Below, piece by piece: positions 30,958 to 43,281 of a stretch of DNA of 64,000 nucleotides. Source of the DNA: Polytrichum commune. Its lineage: Eukaryota; Streptophyta; Polytrichopsida; Polytrichales; Polytrichaceae. Under the pieces are notes generated by a model. It worked only from the letters and a program-made list of their open reading frames with translations, did not search any database and was not told the origin of the DNA. The translations under genes and the position numbers were made by a program. The stretch is taken from assembly GCA_950295325.1 (NCBI GenBank), contig OX485805.1, forward strand, positions 34,147,501-34,211,500. The letters run 5' to 3'. Numbering within the stretch: position 1 is the stretch's first letter; each line of letters opens with the position of its first letter.

Positions 30958-33120
30958 CTGTAGAAAAAGCACATAATCAATTATCAAACCTGAGTATCAA
31001 ACTAGTGTGAAGAAAGTAAATGATAAACATGTCATGAGGTGCTAAAATGACTCTTCCCCCAATGACTAATATAGAATGTTTTCGGTTCAAACCTCTACAC
31101 CAACTCCAAGCTTGCACTATAGAGTTACGGATCATGAAGAGTTTTATATGCAAAAGAACCAACTCCTAACTAAAACTCCGGTTTAAGTAAAGAATATTTC
31201 TATTGGCTTAAATGAGGGTTATCAATGAGTAAAATGTATGAGAAGATTTTTTGTTTGTTTGTAAGCCAAATGCATTTCTATTGGGGAGCCTAAAAGAAAT
31301 GTAGATGTCATCAAGAATTTGTTGCATATTTTTCCCTAGTAAATAGAACTTATGGGTACACTTTCTACCCCTTCTGGAGCTTGAAATATCAATTTCACAA
31401 AGCTTACAAAATGAAGGTTTCTTTACGACCCTCCTAAAATACACTAGGTCTACTTGGAGAAGGCCACACAACTTGGTGACATCAATGTTCTATTTCTGCT
31501 TCTTAATGGAAATCCTTTGGTCCCATTTGCTTAACATAACAATCACACCCAAATTAAGTAATAAAATCCACAAAAGTCTATGAATTTCATAGCAATAGAT
31601 ATGATGTTAATGACATAATGTCGTAAATTGAGAATCAAACAAATTTCCATGGCCCATCGTATTTTATGTGTGAATTGAAAACTAGGATGGCTTCTTAATC
31701 AATAAAATGACAATTTAAGTCTAAAATGATAATAATTTCTACACCCCATTAGTATTTTTGGATAATATTGATATTCTATTTCCAATCCACAAAAATCCAT
31801 GTTCATGTAGAATACTTTCATTTCATTCTTCATAGATTTGATTTGACAATATTATGGACTCAAAAATGATATGTGTTAGGATAAGAGGCATTGACCATAA
31901 TTATCATGGTATGTCAATATTGTAGTGGTCCATAGTAATACGTGTGAAAGGTGCATCTATGGGCTTCAATACATCAAGCTTCACAATTCATTTTCCTCAT
32001 TGGATTTCAAATCAAATATTGAATAAGTTTGAGTTCATTATGGGTTCTCCTTGAAACTTTTTTTAAATATTTAAGGGAAGTTCGTGCCCAATTCGATTCC
32101 TTATCCTAATCAAACAACTAGATTTGAGGCATGTACCTCATCAATTGTTTTAGAAAAAAAAACTTCATGATTTATTCATTTCAATTTATCTTATAGAATT
32201 TTTTTGTGAATGGCATTGCTAAACCTCATGTTTCCTCACCTTGGGTAGGACACTAATATGGTCAAGGCTCAAAAATACACATGTTGTGATTCTTAAGAAA
32301 CAACGGCCTAGGTTTTCATGTCGCGGCAAGATCCCCATGGAACACAAAATCTCCTCTATTTATAAAGCTTGAGGGAGCATGTCATTTAGCAATATTATGA
32401 ATTACAATCATAGCTCTTAATTACATGAAATGTATACAATTTACAAGGCTTTGACAAATCACATATATACCCTATTTTTTCACCATTTACCCTCAAGACC
32501 CTCTAAATAGTAGACACCCCCCACCCCCTTTCTTTCTTTCTTTCTTTCCAAGAAAGAATTTCTATACATTTTGATTCAAGAAGAAACTATGATTGAAGAA
32601 AATATGGGTAAAACAATTGTACAAAAATAATAGTGCATGTAAGAGCGTTTCACGAGTTCATTTGAGACATGTACGTGGTAATAAAAATAATTTGAGGAAG
32701 AAAGTAAAAGAGTATGATGAGCTTCTTAATTATACATGCTCTCAGGAGTAATGTGCCAAAGAAAGTGACATGATTCTTAATTTAATCAAGATAGAATATG
32801 TTGGCACAAAAAAAATTCAAGAGGCTCTTTATAACTTTCTAGTTAAACTTCAAAACAAGAGTTTTTCATAACAATAGTATTTGAACTGCACTTATTTCAT
32901 GATTTACTCTATTGGGTGGGAACATTTCCAAAATGAGGGAACAATGCGTAGTGTGACAATTAATAATATTCTTCGTCTATTAATTAACATCAATGATGCT
33001 CCAAGCACTTGAATACAATATTTTAGCACTTTTATAACCTTCTCTATTACTTGCTTTCATTTGAAAATCAATATGTTACAAACATCATGACATAATATAA
33101 TTTAGTGATAGATGGGGTAC
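30958..33120 (-). other. Intron of the receptor-like gene
   Basis: A 2.2-kb AT-rich intron with a short (TTTC)n microsatellite at about 32528-32549. No further LRR exon is visible. Confidence 0.6.
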
Positions 33121-33192
33121 CTGATAGGAGATTCGAGGAAAGATCAATCCACGTTAGTTGAGAACAATCTCCCAATGTAGAAGGAATAATAC
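33121..33192 (-). CDS. LRR exon, 72 bp
   Basis: Acceptor caaatag and donor gtaccc. Encodes GIIPSTLGDCSQLTWIDLSS then NLLSG across the phase-1 junctions. It has one LRR and is diverged from the repeated 72-bp exons. Confidence 0.85.
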
Positions 33193-33511
33193 CTATTTGC
33201 AAATGCAATGTCTCTTAGTATACCTACCTTTGCAACTTTGAATGATAGAATATGATGGTATTGCATCAAGATCTTTAAGTTTTTTCAAACTAATTATAAA
33301 GTCTCATTCTAGTGTGCTATTGAATAGTGAAAACTATATCACATAGAAGAAAGACTGATTCACAACCTTTGCATCAAATAAACATAATATTATAACAATT
33401 TTTGAATTTGCCAACTTTTAAAAGTGGTTAACAGATATTCAATTGTTATGTTCCACAAGGGATTTTTTATTAGTATATATACATGTCAAGGTCTAAAAAT
33501 GTCAATATTAC

Positions 33512-33583
33512 CTGAGATGTTGTTCCCCCACGTAGAAAATTGTTGCAATTGAGAACAATTTCCGATGGTTGCAGGAATTGTAC
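33512..33583 (-). CDS. LRR exon, 72 bp
   Basis: Acceptor ggatctag and donor gtaata. Encodes GTIPATIGNCSQLQQFS then TWGNNIS(G). It is a member of the repeated 72-bp exon family. Confidence 0.85.
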
Positions 33584-34226
33584 CTAGATCCACCCTCAAT
33601 GTTGGTTAAAGTGGTTAGGTCTAATCATTCTTGCAAGGAAATGTTGAATTATATTAGTGTACAATCTTACTACCAGGACGGTTATTGACTTCTTGAATTA
33701 CAATTTTCTAGCAAGCTCATCAAATGATTGTTACCAATGCATTAAGATTCAAGCAAGAAATTTGTTTCATGACATTCAATTATGTATTGTTTATCAATGT
33801 AGACAATGAATACAATCTGATGTTAATTTCTTCTAGAGTACTAGATCTTAAACATCTTCTTTTTTATTCATAATTATTTTTATAAACATCAAATTTTCAA
33901 TGGTATATCCTAATTTGTTTTCCATAAACAACTTTTCTTGACATGATAATAGTATAGTAAATTCTATGAACAAATTAAATTCAACACACCATATAGTCAT
34001 TTCTTATTTAGATCTAATTTTTTTCATTTAAGCCAACTTCTATTTTCAATTTTCAAGTTGTTAAATTAAATTTAGTGTTTTATATATGCATGTGTCTTAA
34101 TTGGCATACTCTTACATAGCAATTATCGGTTGCACATCAACATCAAAAAAATTCAAATAATTTCAACTTGGTTATGTATTGGTAAAATTTGATTTGACAA
34201 TTTGGTTTGCGTATCACATGGCTCAC

Positions 34227-34370
34227 CCGTGAGATGGTTGTAATCATAAATAAGGCTTTGGAGTAGCTTCAAATCACCAATACTGGAAGGAATGCTACCA
34301 ATTAGATTGTTCCCACTAACATCCAAGTATGTGAGATTTTGGCACCACCGAAGATTAGGAGGAATATAAC
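34227..34370 (-). CDS. LRR exon, 144 bp (two repeats)
   Basis: Acceptor gtcacag and donor gtgagc, phase 1-1. Encodes YIPPNLRWCQNLTYLDVS... and SIPSSIGDLKLLQSL.... It is a member of the 144-bp exon family. Confidence 0.88.
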
Positions 34371-34909
34371 CTGTGACCAAATTCAATGATGTGCAAATTA
34401 GATTTAGCCTGATTTCTAAGAGTATAGGTAGGCAAAATATTCTATCAACATGCATCATCAAAACGTTTCATACAAAGTGTTTTTTTGGTTCCATTGAATG
34501 CTAACTTATTAAATCTTGGATAAAAGATTAATTTTTAAGTCATGAAATCCTTAAACCATAATCCAAAATTTCTCTTATACTATTATTGATACGATTTTTT
34601 TAAGAACTTATATGCTTATCTATAACATGATCCCATATTCTAGAAATCAAAATGCAATGATATTTTCAAGCAATTTAGCCACTTTCACCAAGTGGGGTAG
34701 AAGCGTTGTTGCTCATTTATATTTTAAGTGAACTTATTTTAGAACATCAATGAAGAATGATTCACAACCTAAGCGTCTAAACCAAATAATAAGATTGTAG
34801 AAATATTTGAATTTGCCAAACTTCTACTAGTGATTTCAAATATTTGCAATTAACATCTTCAATAAAGAAATGTAAATATATTTCAAGATCTAAAAATGTC
34901 AATATGAAC

Positions 34910-34981
34910 CTGAGATGTTGTTCCCCGCAATCAAAAGATACTGCAATTGAGAACAATTTCCGATGGTTGCAGGAATTGTAC
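34910..34981 (-). CDS. LRR exon, 72 bp, weak donor
   Basis: Encodes GTIPATIGNCSQLQYLLI then AGNNIS(G). The donor is gttcat rather than the gtaaat of its sisters, so it may be skipped. Skipping would keep frame because the exon is symmetric. Confidence 0.7.
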
Positions 34982-35391
34982 CTAGATCCACCCTCAATAT
35001 TGGTTAAAGTGGTTAGGTCTAATCATTCTTGCAAGGAAATGTTGAATTATATTAGTGTACTTTCGTACTACCAAGATTGTTATTGACTTCTTAAATTACA
35101 ACTTTCTAGCAAGCTCATCAAATGATTGTTACCAATGTTTTAAGATTCAAGCAAGAAATTTGTTTCATGGCATTCATTATTTACTGTTTATCAATGTAGA
35201 CAATGAATACAATATGATGTTATTTGGTTTAGAGTACTAGATCTTAAACATCTTCTTTTTTATTCATAATTATTTTTATAAACATTAAATTTTCAATTGT
35301 ATATATCCTCATTTGTTTCGCATAAACAACTTTTCTTGTCATGATAATAGTATAGTAAATTCTATGAACAAATTAAGAATGTCAATATTAC

Positions 35392-35447
35392 CTGAGATGT
35401 TGTTCTCCCAAATAGAAAATTGTTGCAATTGAGAACAATTTCCGATC
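35392..35447 (-). pseudogene. Truncated 72-bp LRR exon
   Basis: Matches the donor-side 56 bp of the 72-bp exon family (donor gtaata kept) and then breaks into the gtttttttggttcc sequence that flanks the other cassettes. The acceptor side is gone, marking a duplication breakpoint. Confidence 0.8.
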
Positions 35448-35875
35448 GTTTTTTTGGTTCCATTGAATGCTAACTTATAAAATCTTGGATAAAAGATGAA
35501 TTTTTAAGTCATGAAATCCTTAAACCATAATCCAAATTTCTCTTATACTATTATTAATACTATTTTTAAGAACTTATATGCTTATCTATAACATGATCCC
35601 ATATTCTAGAAATCAAGATGCAATGATATTTTCAAGCAATTTGGCCACTTTCACCAAGTGGGGTTGAAGCGTTGTTGCTCATTTATATTTTAAGTGAACT
35701 TATTTTAGAACATCAATGAAGAATGATTCACAACCTTAGCATCTAAAACAAATAATAAGATTGTAGCAATTCTTGAATTTGCCAAACTTCTACTAGTGAT
35801 TTCAAATATTTGCAATTAACATCTTCAATAAAGAAGTGTAAATATAATTCAAGATCTAAAAATGTCAATATTTAC

Positions 35876-35947
35876 CTGAGATGTTGTTCCGCGCAATCGA
35901 AAGATATTGCAATTGAGAACAATTTCCGATGGTTGCAAGAATTGTAC
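35876..35947 (-). CDS. LRR exon, 72 bp
   Basis: Acceptor gatctag and donor gtaaat. Encodes GTILATIGNCSQLQYLSI then ARNNIS(G), one LRR. Confidence 0.85.
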
Positions 35948-36134
35948 CTAGATCACCCCTCAATATTGGTTAAAGTGGTAAACTCTTATCATTCTTCCAA
36001 AAAATTGTTGAATTATACTGACATGACTATCATTTGTTTGACATCAACATAAAAAAAACTCATGTATTTGCAACTTAATTGTGTATTGGTAAAATTTGAT
36101 TTGACAATTTTGGTTTGCGTATCACATGGCTCAC

Positions 36135-36278
36135 CCGTCAGTTGGTTGTAATCAAAAATAAGGGTTTGGAGTCGCTTCAAATCACCAATATTTGAAGGAA
36201 TACTACCAATTAGATTGTTCAAAGTAACATCCAAGTATGTGAGATTTTGGCACCACCCAAGATTAGGAGGAATATAAC
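36135..36278 (-). CDS. LRR exon, 144 bp (two repeats)
   Basis: Encodes YIPPNLGWCQNLTYLDVT... and SIPSNIGDLKRLQTL.... Phase 1-1, acceptor gtcacag and donor gtgagc. Confidence 0.88.
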
Positions 36279-36815
36279 CTGTGACCAAATTCAATGATGT
36301 GCAAATTAGATTTAGCTTGATTTCTAAGAGTATAGGTAAGCAAAATATTCTATCAACATGCATCATCAAAACGTTTCATACAAAGCGTTTTTTTGGTTCC
36401 ATTGAATGCTAACTTATAAAATCTTGGATAAAAGATGAATTTTTAAGTCATGAAATCCTTAAACCATAATCCAAATTTCTCTTATACTATTATTAATACT
36501 ATTTTTTAAGAACTTATATGCTTATCTATAACATGATCCCATATTCTAGAAATCAAGATGCAATGATATTTTCAAGCAATTTAGCCACTTTCACCAAGTG
36601 GGGTAGAAGCGTTGTTGCTCATTTATATTTTAAGTGAACTTATTTTAGAACATCAATGAAGAATGATTCACAACCTTAGCATCTAAAACAAATAATAAGA
36701 TTGTAGCAATTCTTGAATTTGCCAAACTTCTACTAGTGATTTCAAATATTTGCAATTAACATCTTCAATAAAGAAGTGTAAATATAATTCAAGATCTAAA
36801 AATGTCAATATTTAC

Positions 36816-36887
36816 CTGAGATGTTGTTCCGCACAATCGAAAGATATTGCAATTGAGAACAATTTCCGATGGTTGCAGGAATTGTAC
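36816..36887 (-). CDS. LRR exon, 72 bp
   Basis: Near-identical to 35876-35947, with good splice sites (donor gtaaat). Encodes GTIPATIGNCSQLQYLSI then VRNNIS(G). Confidence 0.85.
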
Positions 36888-37295
36888 CTAGATCACCCCT
36901 TAATATTGGTTAAAGTGGTTAGGTCTAATCATTCTTGCAAGGAAATGTTGAATTATATTAGTGTACTTTCGTACTACCAGGATGGTTATTGACTTCTTTA
37001 ATTACAACTTTCTAGCAAGCTCATCAAATGATTGTTACCAATGCATTAAGATTCAAGCAAGAAATTTGTTTCATGACATTCAATTATTTATTCTTTATCA
37101 ATCTCGATAACGAATACAATATGATGTTAACTTGGTCTAGAGAACCAGATCTGCAACATCTTCTTTTTTATTCATAATTATTTTTATAAACATCAAATTT
37201 TCAATTGTATATCCTAATTTCTTTCCCATAATTTCTTTTTTGTCATGATGATAGTATAGTAAGTTCTAGGAACAAATTAAGAATGTCAATATTAC

Positions 37296-37341
37296 CTGAG
37301 ATGTTGTTCTCCCAAATAGAAAATTGTTGCAGGAATTGTAC
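37296..37341 (-). pseudogene. 72-bp LRR exon with internal 26-bp deletion
   Basis: Both splice sites remain but 26 bp of the middle are missing, leaving 46 bp, which is not a multiple of 3. Inclusion would shift the frame, so it must be skipped or the transcript is dead. Confidence 0.8.
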
Positions 37342-37984
37342 CTAGATCCACCCTCAATGTTGGTTAAAGTGGTTAGGTCTAATCATTCTTGCAAGGAAAT
37401 GTTGAATTATATTAGTGTACTTTCTTACTACCAGGACGGTTATTGACTTCTTAAATTACAACTTTCTAGCAAGCTCATCAAATGATTGTTACCAATGCAT
37501 TAAGATTCAAGCAAGAAATTTGTTTCATGACATTCAAATATTTATTGTTTATCAATGTAGACAATGAATAAAATATGATGTTAATTTGGTCTAGAGTACT
37601 AGATCTTAAACATCTTCTGTTTTATTCATAATTATTTTTATAAACATCAAATTTTCAATGGTATATCCTAATTTGTTTTCCATAAACAATTTCTCTTGAC
37701 ATGGTAATAGTATAGTAAATTCTATGAACAAATTAAATTCAACACACCATATAGTCAATTCTTATTTAGATATAACTTTTTTCATTTAAGCCAACTTCAA
37801 TTTTCAATTTTCAAGTTGTTAAATTAAATTCAGTGTTTTATATATGCACGTGTCTTAATTGGTGTACTCTTACATAGCAATTATCGGTTGCACATCAACA
37901 TCAAAAAATTCAAGTAATTGCAACTTGGTTGTGTATTGGTAAAGTTTGATTTGACAATTTTGGTTTGCGTATCACATGGCTTAC

Positions 37985-38128
37985 CTGTGAGTTGGTTGCC
38001 ATCAAGTGTAAGGGTTTGGAGTTGCTTCAAATCACCAATGTTTGAAGGAATACTACCCATTAGATTATTCCAACTAACATCTACGTATGTGAGATTTTGG
38101 CACCATCCAAGATTAGGAGGAATATAAC
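37985..38128 (-). CDS. LRR exon, 144 bp (two repeats)
   Basis: Encodes YIPPNLGWCQNLTYVDVSWN and SIPSNIGDLKQLQTLTLDGN. Donor gtaagc, acceptor gtcacag. Confidence 0.88.
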
Positions 38129-38671
38129 CTGTGACCAAATTCAATGATGTGCAAATTAGATTTAGCTTGATTTCTAAGAGTATAGGTAGGCAAAATATTC
38201 TATCAACATGCATCATCAAAACGTTTCACACAAAGCGTTTTTTTGGTTCCATTGAATGCTAACTTATAAAATCTTGGATAAAAGATGAATTTGTAAGTCA
38301 TGAAGTCCTTAAACCATAATCCAAAATTTCTCTTATACTATTATTAATACGATTTTTTAAAGAATATGCTTATATGCTTATCTATAACATGATCCCATAT
38401 TCTAGAAATCAAGATGCAATGATATTTTCAAGCAATTTAGCCACTTTCACCAAGTGGGGTAGAAGCGTTGTTGCTCATTTATATTTTAAGTGAACTTATT
38501 TTAGAACATCAATGAAGAATGATTCACAACCTTAGCATCTAAAACAAATAATAAGATTGTAGCAATTCTTGAATTTGCCAAACTTCTACTAGTGATTTCA
38601 AATATTTGCAATTAACATCTTCAATAAAGAAGTGTAAATATAATTCAAGATCTAAAAATGTCAATATTTAC

Positions 38672-38743
38672 ATGAGATGTTGTTCCGCGCAATCAAAAGA
38701 TATTGCAATTGAGAACAATTTCCGATGGTTGCAGGAATTGTAC
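38672..38743 (-). CDS. LRR exon, 72 bp, altered last base
   Basis: The donor is still gtaaat but the last exon base is T instead of G. This weakens the site and would turn the junction Gly codon into Cys. It is otherwise like its sisters. Confidence 0.7.
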
Positions 38744-38929
38744 CTAGATCACTCCTCAATATTGGTTAAAGTGGTAAAGTCTAATCATTCTTCCCAAAAG
38801 TTGTTGAAGTATACTAACATAACTATCATTTGTTTAACATCAATATAAAAAAAACTCAAGTATTTGCAACTTAATTGTGTATTGGTAAAATTTGATTTGA
38901 CAATTTGGTTTGCGTATCACATGGCTCAC

Positions 38930-39073
38930 CCGTCAGTTGGTTGTAATCAAAAATAAGGGTTTGGAGTCGCTTCAAATCACCAATACTGGAAGGAATGCTA
39001 CCTATTAGATTGTTCGAACTAAGATCCAAGTATGTGAGATTTTGGTACCACCCAAGATTAGGAGGAATATAAC
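38930..39073 (-). CDS. LRR exon, 144 bp (two repeats)
   Basis: Encodes YIPPNLGWYQNLTYLDLSSN and SIPSSIGDLKRLQTLIFDYN. Donor gtgagc, acceptor gatcacag, phase 1-1. Confidence 0.88.
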
Positions 39074-39602
39074 CTGTGATCAAATTCAATGATGTGCAAA
39101 TTAGATTTTGCATGATTTCTAAGAATATCAATTGTTAACAATAGCTTAGAGAAAAACTATACTTTGAGATTCTAGTAAGAAGTTTTTCCCATGACGTTCA
39201 AGTATTCATTATTTATCATTGTAGACAATGAATACATTATAATGGTAATTTGGTGTAGACTTAGAGACATTAAACATTTTTGTTTTGATTCATCATTTTT
39301 TTTAGAAATACAAAATGTTTAATTTAATATTATTTTCTATAGCATAACAAAATTTTAATTCAAGATAATAGTATAGTAAGTTCTATGAGCAAATCTAATT
39401 CAAAACATCATATGGTCAATTGTTACTTAGATCTAAATTGTTTTATGTAAGCCAACTTGAAATTTTAATTTTCAATTTTTAGTTGAACTTAGCTTCTTTA
39501 TATAAGCATGTATTTAAATTGGTGTACACTCACATAATAATCATCCTTTGCACATTAATGTCAAAAAAAATTCAGATGTTTGCAACTTGATTGTGCTTGT
39601 AC

Positions 39603-39746
39603 ATGTGAGTCAGTTTGACCCAAAATTGAGGGTTTGAAGTTGCTTCAAATCACTAGTACTCGAATGAATACTACCAATCTGATTGTTCCAACTAACATCC
39701 AAGTACGTGAGATTTTGGCACCACCTAGTTTTGGGAGGAATATTAC
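39603..39746 (-). pseudogene. Decayed 144-bp LRR exon
   Basis: Recognisable as the same two-repeat exon (NIPPKTRWCQNLTYLDVSWN), but the acceptor AG has become AT, the donor is lost and a stop follows FGSN. It is the oldest-looking member of the ladder. Confidence 0.75.
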
Positions 39747-41056
39747 ATGTGATCAAATTCAATGAACTTCAAGTTTGATTTTGCCTCATTTGTAAGAATA
39801 TCAAGTGCTAATAATAGCTTAGGTGAAAAGTACACATTGAGGACGTCTCTCTCTCTCTTTCTCTTTTAATAAGCAAGTAAGTAAAGGAGAGGTAGAAACA
39901 CTTGAATTGGAGAAAAAATCACATGATGCGAAGGGTAAATAATAACATGAAGTTGGTATCCAACCTGATGTGCAAAGAATCAACAATGTTAGCGTCTTCC
40001 AATACGTGATCTAAGGTATCACTATTGGACTCTCATAGTTTTGTAATATTTTTGCTACTCCATGATTCATTTTTTTACTACTATACATGACTCAAATAAA
40101 TAGAAAATCTATTCTATGAAAGAAATCCTATACAATAATGGTAGAGTTCTTATTCTTTTGTAAGAACCTGTAGTAGTCAGGTGTACTACTTCCAAATTGT
40201 GATGCAAATAAATTGAAATCAACAGCCAAAATAAAAGATTTTTATAGAATTCCATGCATCCATTTCAATATTAAATTGATATCGATAAGCTTGAAAGGCC
40301 ACAATCTTTCATTTTAGTAGTACACTAATGCGCTTTGACTGTGTTAATGTCAACTTATTGAGCATAATAATGTCACAAATATGACATTTTCTCAGTGGAA
40401 ACTTAGAACATCACAAAGTTGACAAAACTTGGGACATTAAATCCATTGGATTCCAATACATCATTTATGCTACTTAGTGTTACATGCATAATAATGTCAC
40501 TCACTCTATTTTGACTTGTATGCTAGGTTACAATGATGAATGTCAACTCATGAAACTTGGTGTTCAAGTGTGCTTACTATGTATCTTGGCATGAGTATGT
40601 TCAATAGTGTTATGAGATGGATGCTTATGTTACTCAATGGTCTTCAAGTTGACTAAAGTGTACACAAATGACACTTTGCCATTAGTTTGCTTCAAATTAT
40701 CTTTCTCTTGCATACCAAAATGTAAACACATGACACTTGCCATTAATACACTCAAAATATCTCCCCCTTGCATACTAAAACGCAAGACTATCCATCCAAA
40801 GTATCCCAATGTGTTACTGTAAACGTCATAATGTAGCTTTTTTTAATGTAAAGAAATTATTTATGTTGACAAATGAAATCATATTCGCAATTAGTGGGCA
40901 TGACATTTTGAGATCTCTAGGCATCTAGTTTAGGCCCTTCGCAAATAGTGTACATGACACTAAATACCATAAACATGTAGTGGAAGTTGCTTGTATCGAA
41001 GTTGATAATCTACACATGGGTCTTTGACAAATTGGGTTAATAGATAAACTACTCAC
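39747..41056 (-). other. Intron stretch
   Basis: AT-rich with a short (CT)n at 39845-39865. No exon is recognised. Confidence 0.6.
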
Positions 41057-41128
41057 CTGAAAACCCATTACTGTTGAGGTCGAGTGACTGCAGAGATGTA
41101 CAATTTCCTAGTGAAGCTGGAATTGAAC
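41057..41128 (-). CDS. LRR exon 2 of the receptor-like gene, 72 bp
   Basis: Acceptor catttcattag and donor gtgagt. Encodes SIPASLGNCTSLQSLDLNSN then GFS(G), with phase 1 at both ends. It fits directly onto exon 1 (58747), which also ends in phase 1 within an LRR. Confidence 0.9.
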
Positions 41129-41244
41129 CTAATGAAATACATGGAGCATCTTGTGTCAGTACCTTACTTTGCAAGCTTATGATCAAAATATAACTTATGG
41201 GAAGGTGAAATTTAATAGGATATTATGTTAATGTACTCACCTTA

Positions 41245-42060
41245 GGGGGGCATTCACGGTTGAGGTACTACTTTTGGGACAAAGGTCTTAAGGACTTAAG
41301 GACTAGTGGATTTCGGCGTTTATCATGATTTACTATTAATTGATCAATAAATTTTAAATAAATAAGTAGATAGTTCATAGGCTATATCAAGAAAGATATT
41401 ATTTCTTATTAAATAATCACCAATAATAGAGAAATTCCCTATGAAATAAGTAGATAAGTCATAAAACTTGAAAAGAGCTCAAATGACTTGTTTGGGCCAC
41501 ATCAATGGCATTTTTTGCTATTTAGGTGTGCATTGGTGGTCAATTATTTCATGCTTTGCATCTTGGTACCTTGGTATAAGTGTCATGTGTCCATTCATAT
41601 AATTTTTTTTGTCCAATTCTAATACTAGACGTTCCTTTTAGGTGTGGCCGTGATTATATGTATTTTTGGCCATGTTTGGTGCCACATGTAAAGTTGGGCA
41701 ATTGGTATTCAATACATTTTTGTATCTGTTGGTACACACTTGAAGGATGATTGTGAGGAAAAAAATTGGGATCGTTTCGATTAATTCTTGTTGTCCTTTT
41801 CATTCCTTGATCCTAAGGTGAACAATTAAGACAACACTCCTAAATGTCCTTTAAGGAATCAAATTGATATCTTAGATGACCCTATTCCTTCTAAATTAAC
41901 TTTGTCGGTGTACGTTGTTGATATGGAGTATGAATTGTAGGTATGATCCAAAATATGCTTCACAATACAAATCTAAGCATACCAAGCATGTGAAGTTATC
42001 TAAAAAAGTCTTTTTTCCGTTAGACACCCAAAAGTAGTACCCCAACCGTGAATGCCCCCC
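41245..42060. mobile_element. PIF/Harbinger-like (Tourist-type) element
   Basis: An 816-bp element whose ends form a 34-bp inverted repeat with one mismatch (GGGGGGCATTCACGGTTG, then A or G, then GGTACTACTTTTGGG). It is flanked by TTA at 41242-41244 and 42061-42063, the preferred Harbinger target. It has no coding capacity and lies in intron 1 of the receptor-like gene. Confidence 0.9.
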
Positions 42061-42375
42061 TTATGATAGTAATAATTGTCTGTGTGTTAGATAATTGGTC
42101 TAGTATACATATGCTTGTGGGCTTTGAAAATAACTTTGCCTCTTGGCCATTATTTTAAACTATAATTATGGGTATTCCTTGTGTTGATTAGTAGTAGCAT
42201 GTGTTTTATATTCATTTGATATTTTTTCGGTTTTTGCATGCTTCTACTTTTTCTTAGAACATAGTCAAATCTTTCAAAGTTTCTACAAAGGTTCAATGAA
42301 CATAAACATTATTTAGGTTTATTAGACCATATGTCGCTATCCTTCAAATGATGTGGGCAGTAGCACTCGTCTAGA

Positions 42376-42392
42376 CACTACAACAAACCTTG
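42376..42392 (+). repeat. CACTA left terminal inverted repeat
   Basis: CACTACAACAAACCTTG. The first 8 bases are identical to the right end. Confidence 0.92.
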
Positions 42393-43281
42393 TCCATTCC
42401 AACCATGGTATCAATGACTCAGTGTCCTAAACAACTCATTAAACGACTGAGATGCCTGATGAAGTCACCTTGTGTGACGTGGCTAACATGTGAGTCATTG
42501 TTTGGTCATTTAAATGACTAAAGATGAACTCTGTTGACGACCGCACAACATACTCATTTTATGTCTACCAAATTTCATCCACTACATCCATTCGTGTATG
42601 ACGTGGATAGAATATCTTGACGTGACTGACTGTTAGTCATTATCTGGTCGTGATTTAACGACTACGTGTTTACTATTATTTAAAAATAAGACAAATATGT
42701 GATGTGGCACTTACATCCCTCTAATGACGTGGAAATTAGGGATTAATTGAGTGAAAATTATTCTCGATAATAGTGACCTGTCAAAAGAATGACTACGAAT
42801 TTTGAGCTCAATGACTGACTCACACGCCCGCCAAGATTGGGATGACGTGTACAAACGTTTAGTCATTGTTCAGTTACTGAAATGACTCGTGGATGACATG
42901 TGCAACTTTTGATTTACGGTTAGTTGTTCATCGTCCAACTCATCCATGCTAGTGTGACGTGCCAAGACAACTCTCACATAGCAATTGTGTAGTCATTTCT
43001 GTGTTGCCCTTCACCAACCCATACTTAACTATGACTCTCCAACAGATTGCAAGTACATATATGGAAGATATACATTGCCAATGTGCACATATGATGCAGG
43101 TCTGAAATCATGTGTTCAATGGAGGGCACTGGGCAAGAACAATCCTTTTCATTTATCATGCCACGTACTCGATGACGTGGACGTCTGAGTCATAGTGGAG
43201 TTGTAGTTCAGTCACAATATTGTTAAATACAACCACTAAGGACATTTGTGACCCCGGCTAGGCTTCTGTAAAAATAAACAC
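42393..43281. repeat. CACTA left subterminal region
   Basis: Numerous gactca, gtcatt, aacgact and gtcgt words in both orientations, mirrored at 57340-58060. They are likely binding sites for the tnpA-type protein. No gene is present. Confidence 0.75.

Larger units (their letters stand above)
34140..39100 (-). repeat. Tandem LRR-exon cassettes within the receptor-like gene
   Basis: Exons and introns repeat together. A 144-bp exon, the intronic marker tttttttggttccattgaatg, the marker caagtggggtagaagcgttg and a 72-bp exon recur at about 34.2-35.0, 35.4-35.9, 36.1-36.9, 38.0-38.7 and 38.9 kb. Offsets are about 0.94-0.97 kb and 1.85-1.9 kb. Breakpoints inside exons (35447, 37296-37341) show that unequal crossing-over created them. 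Confidence 0.88.
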
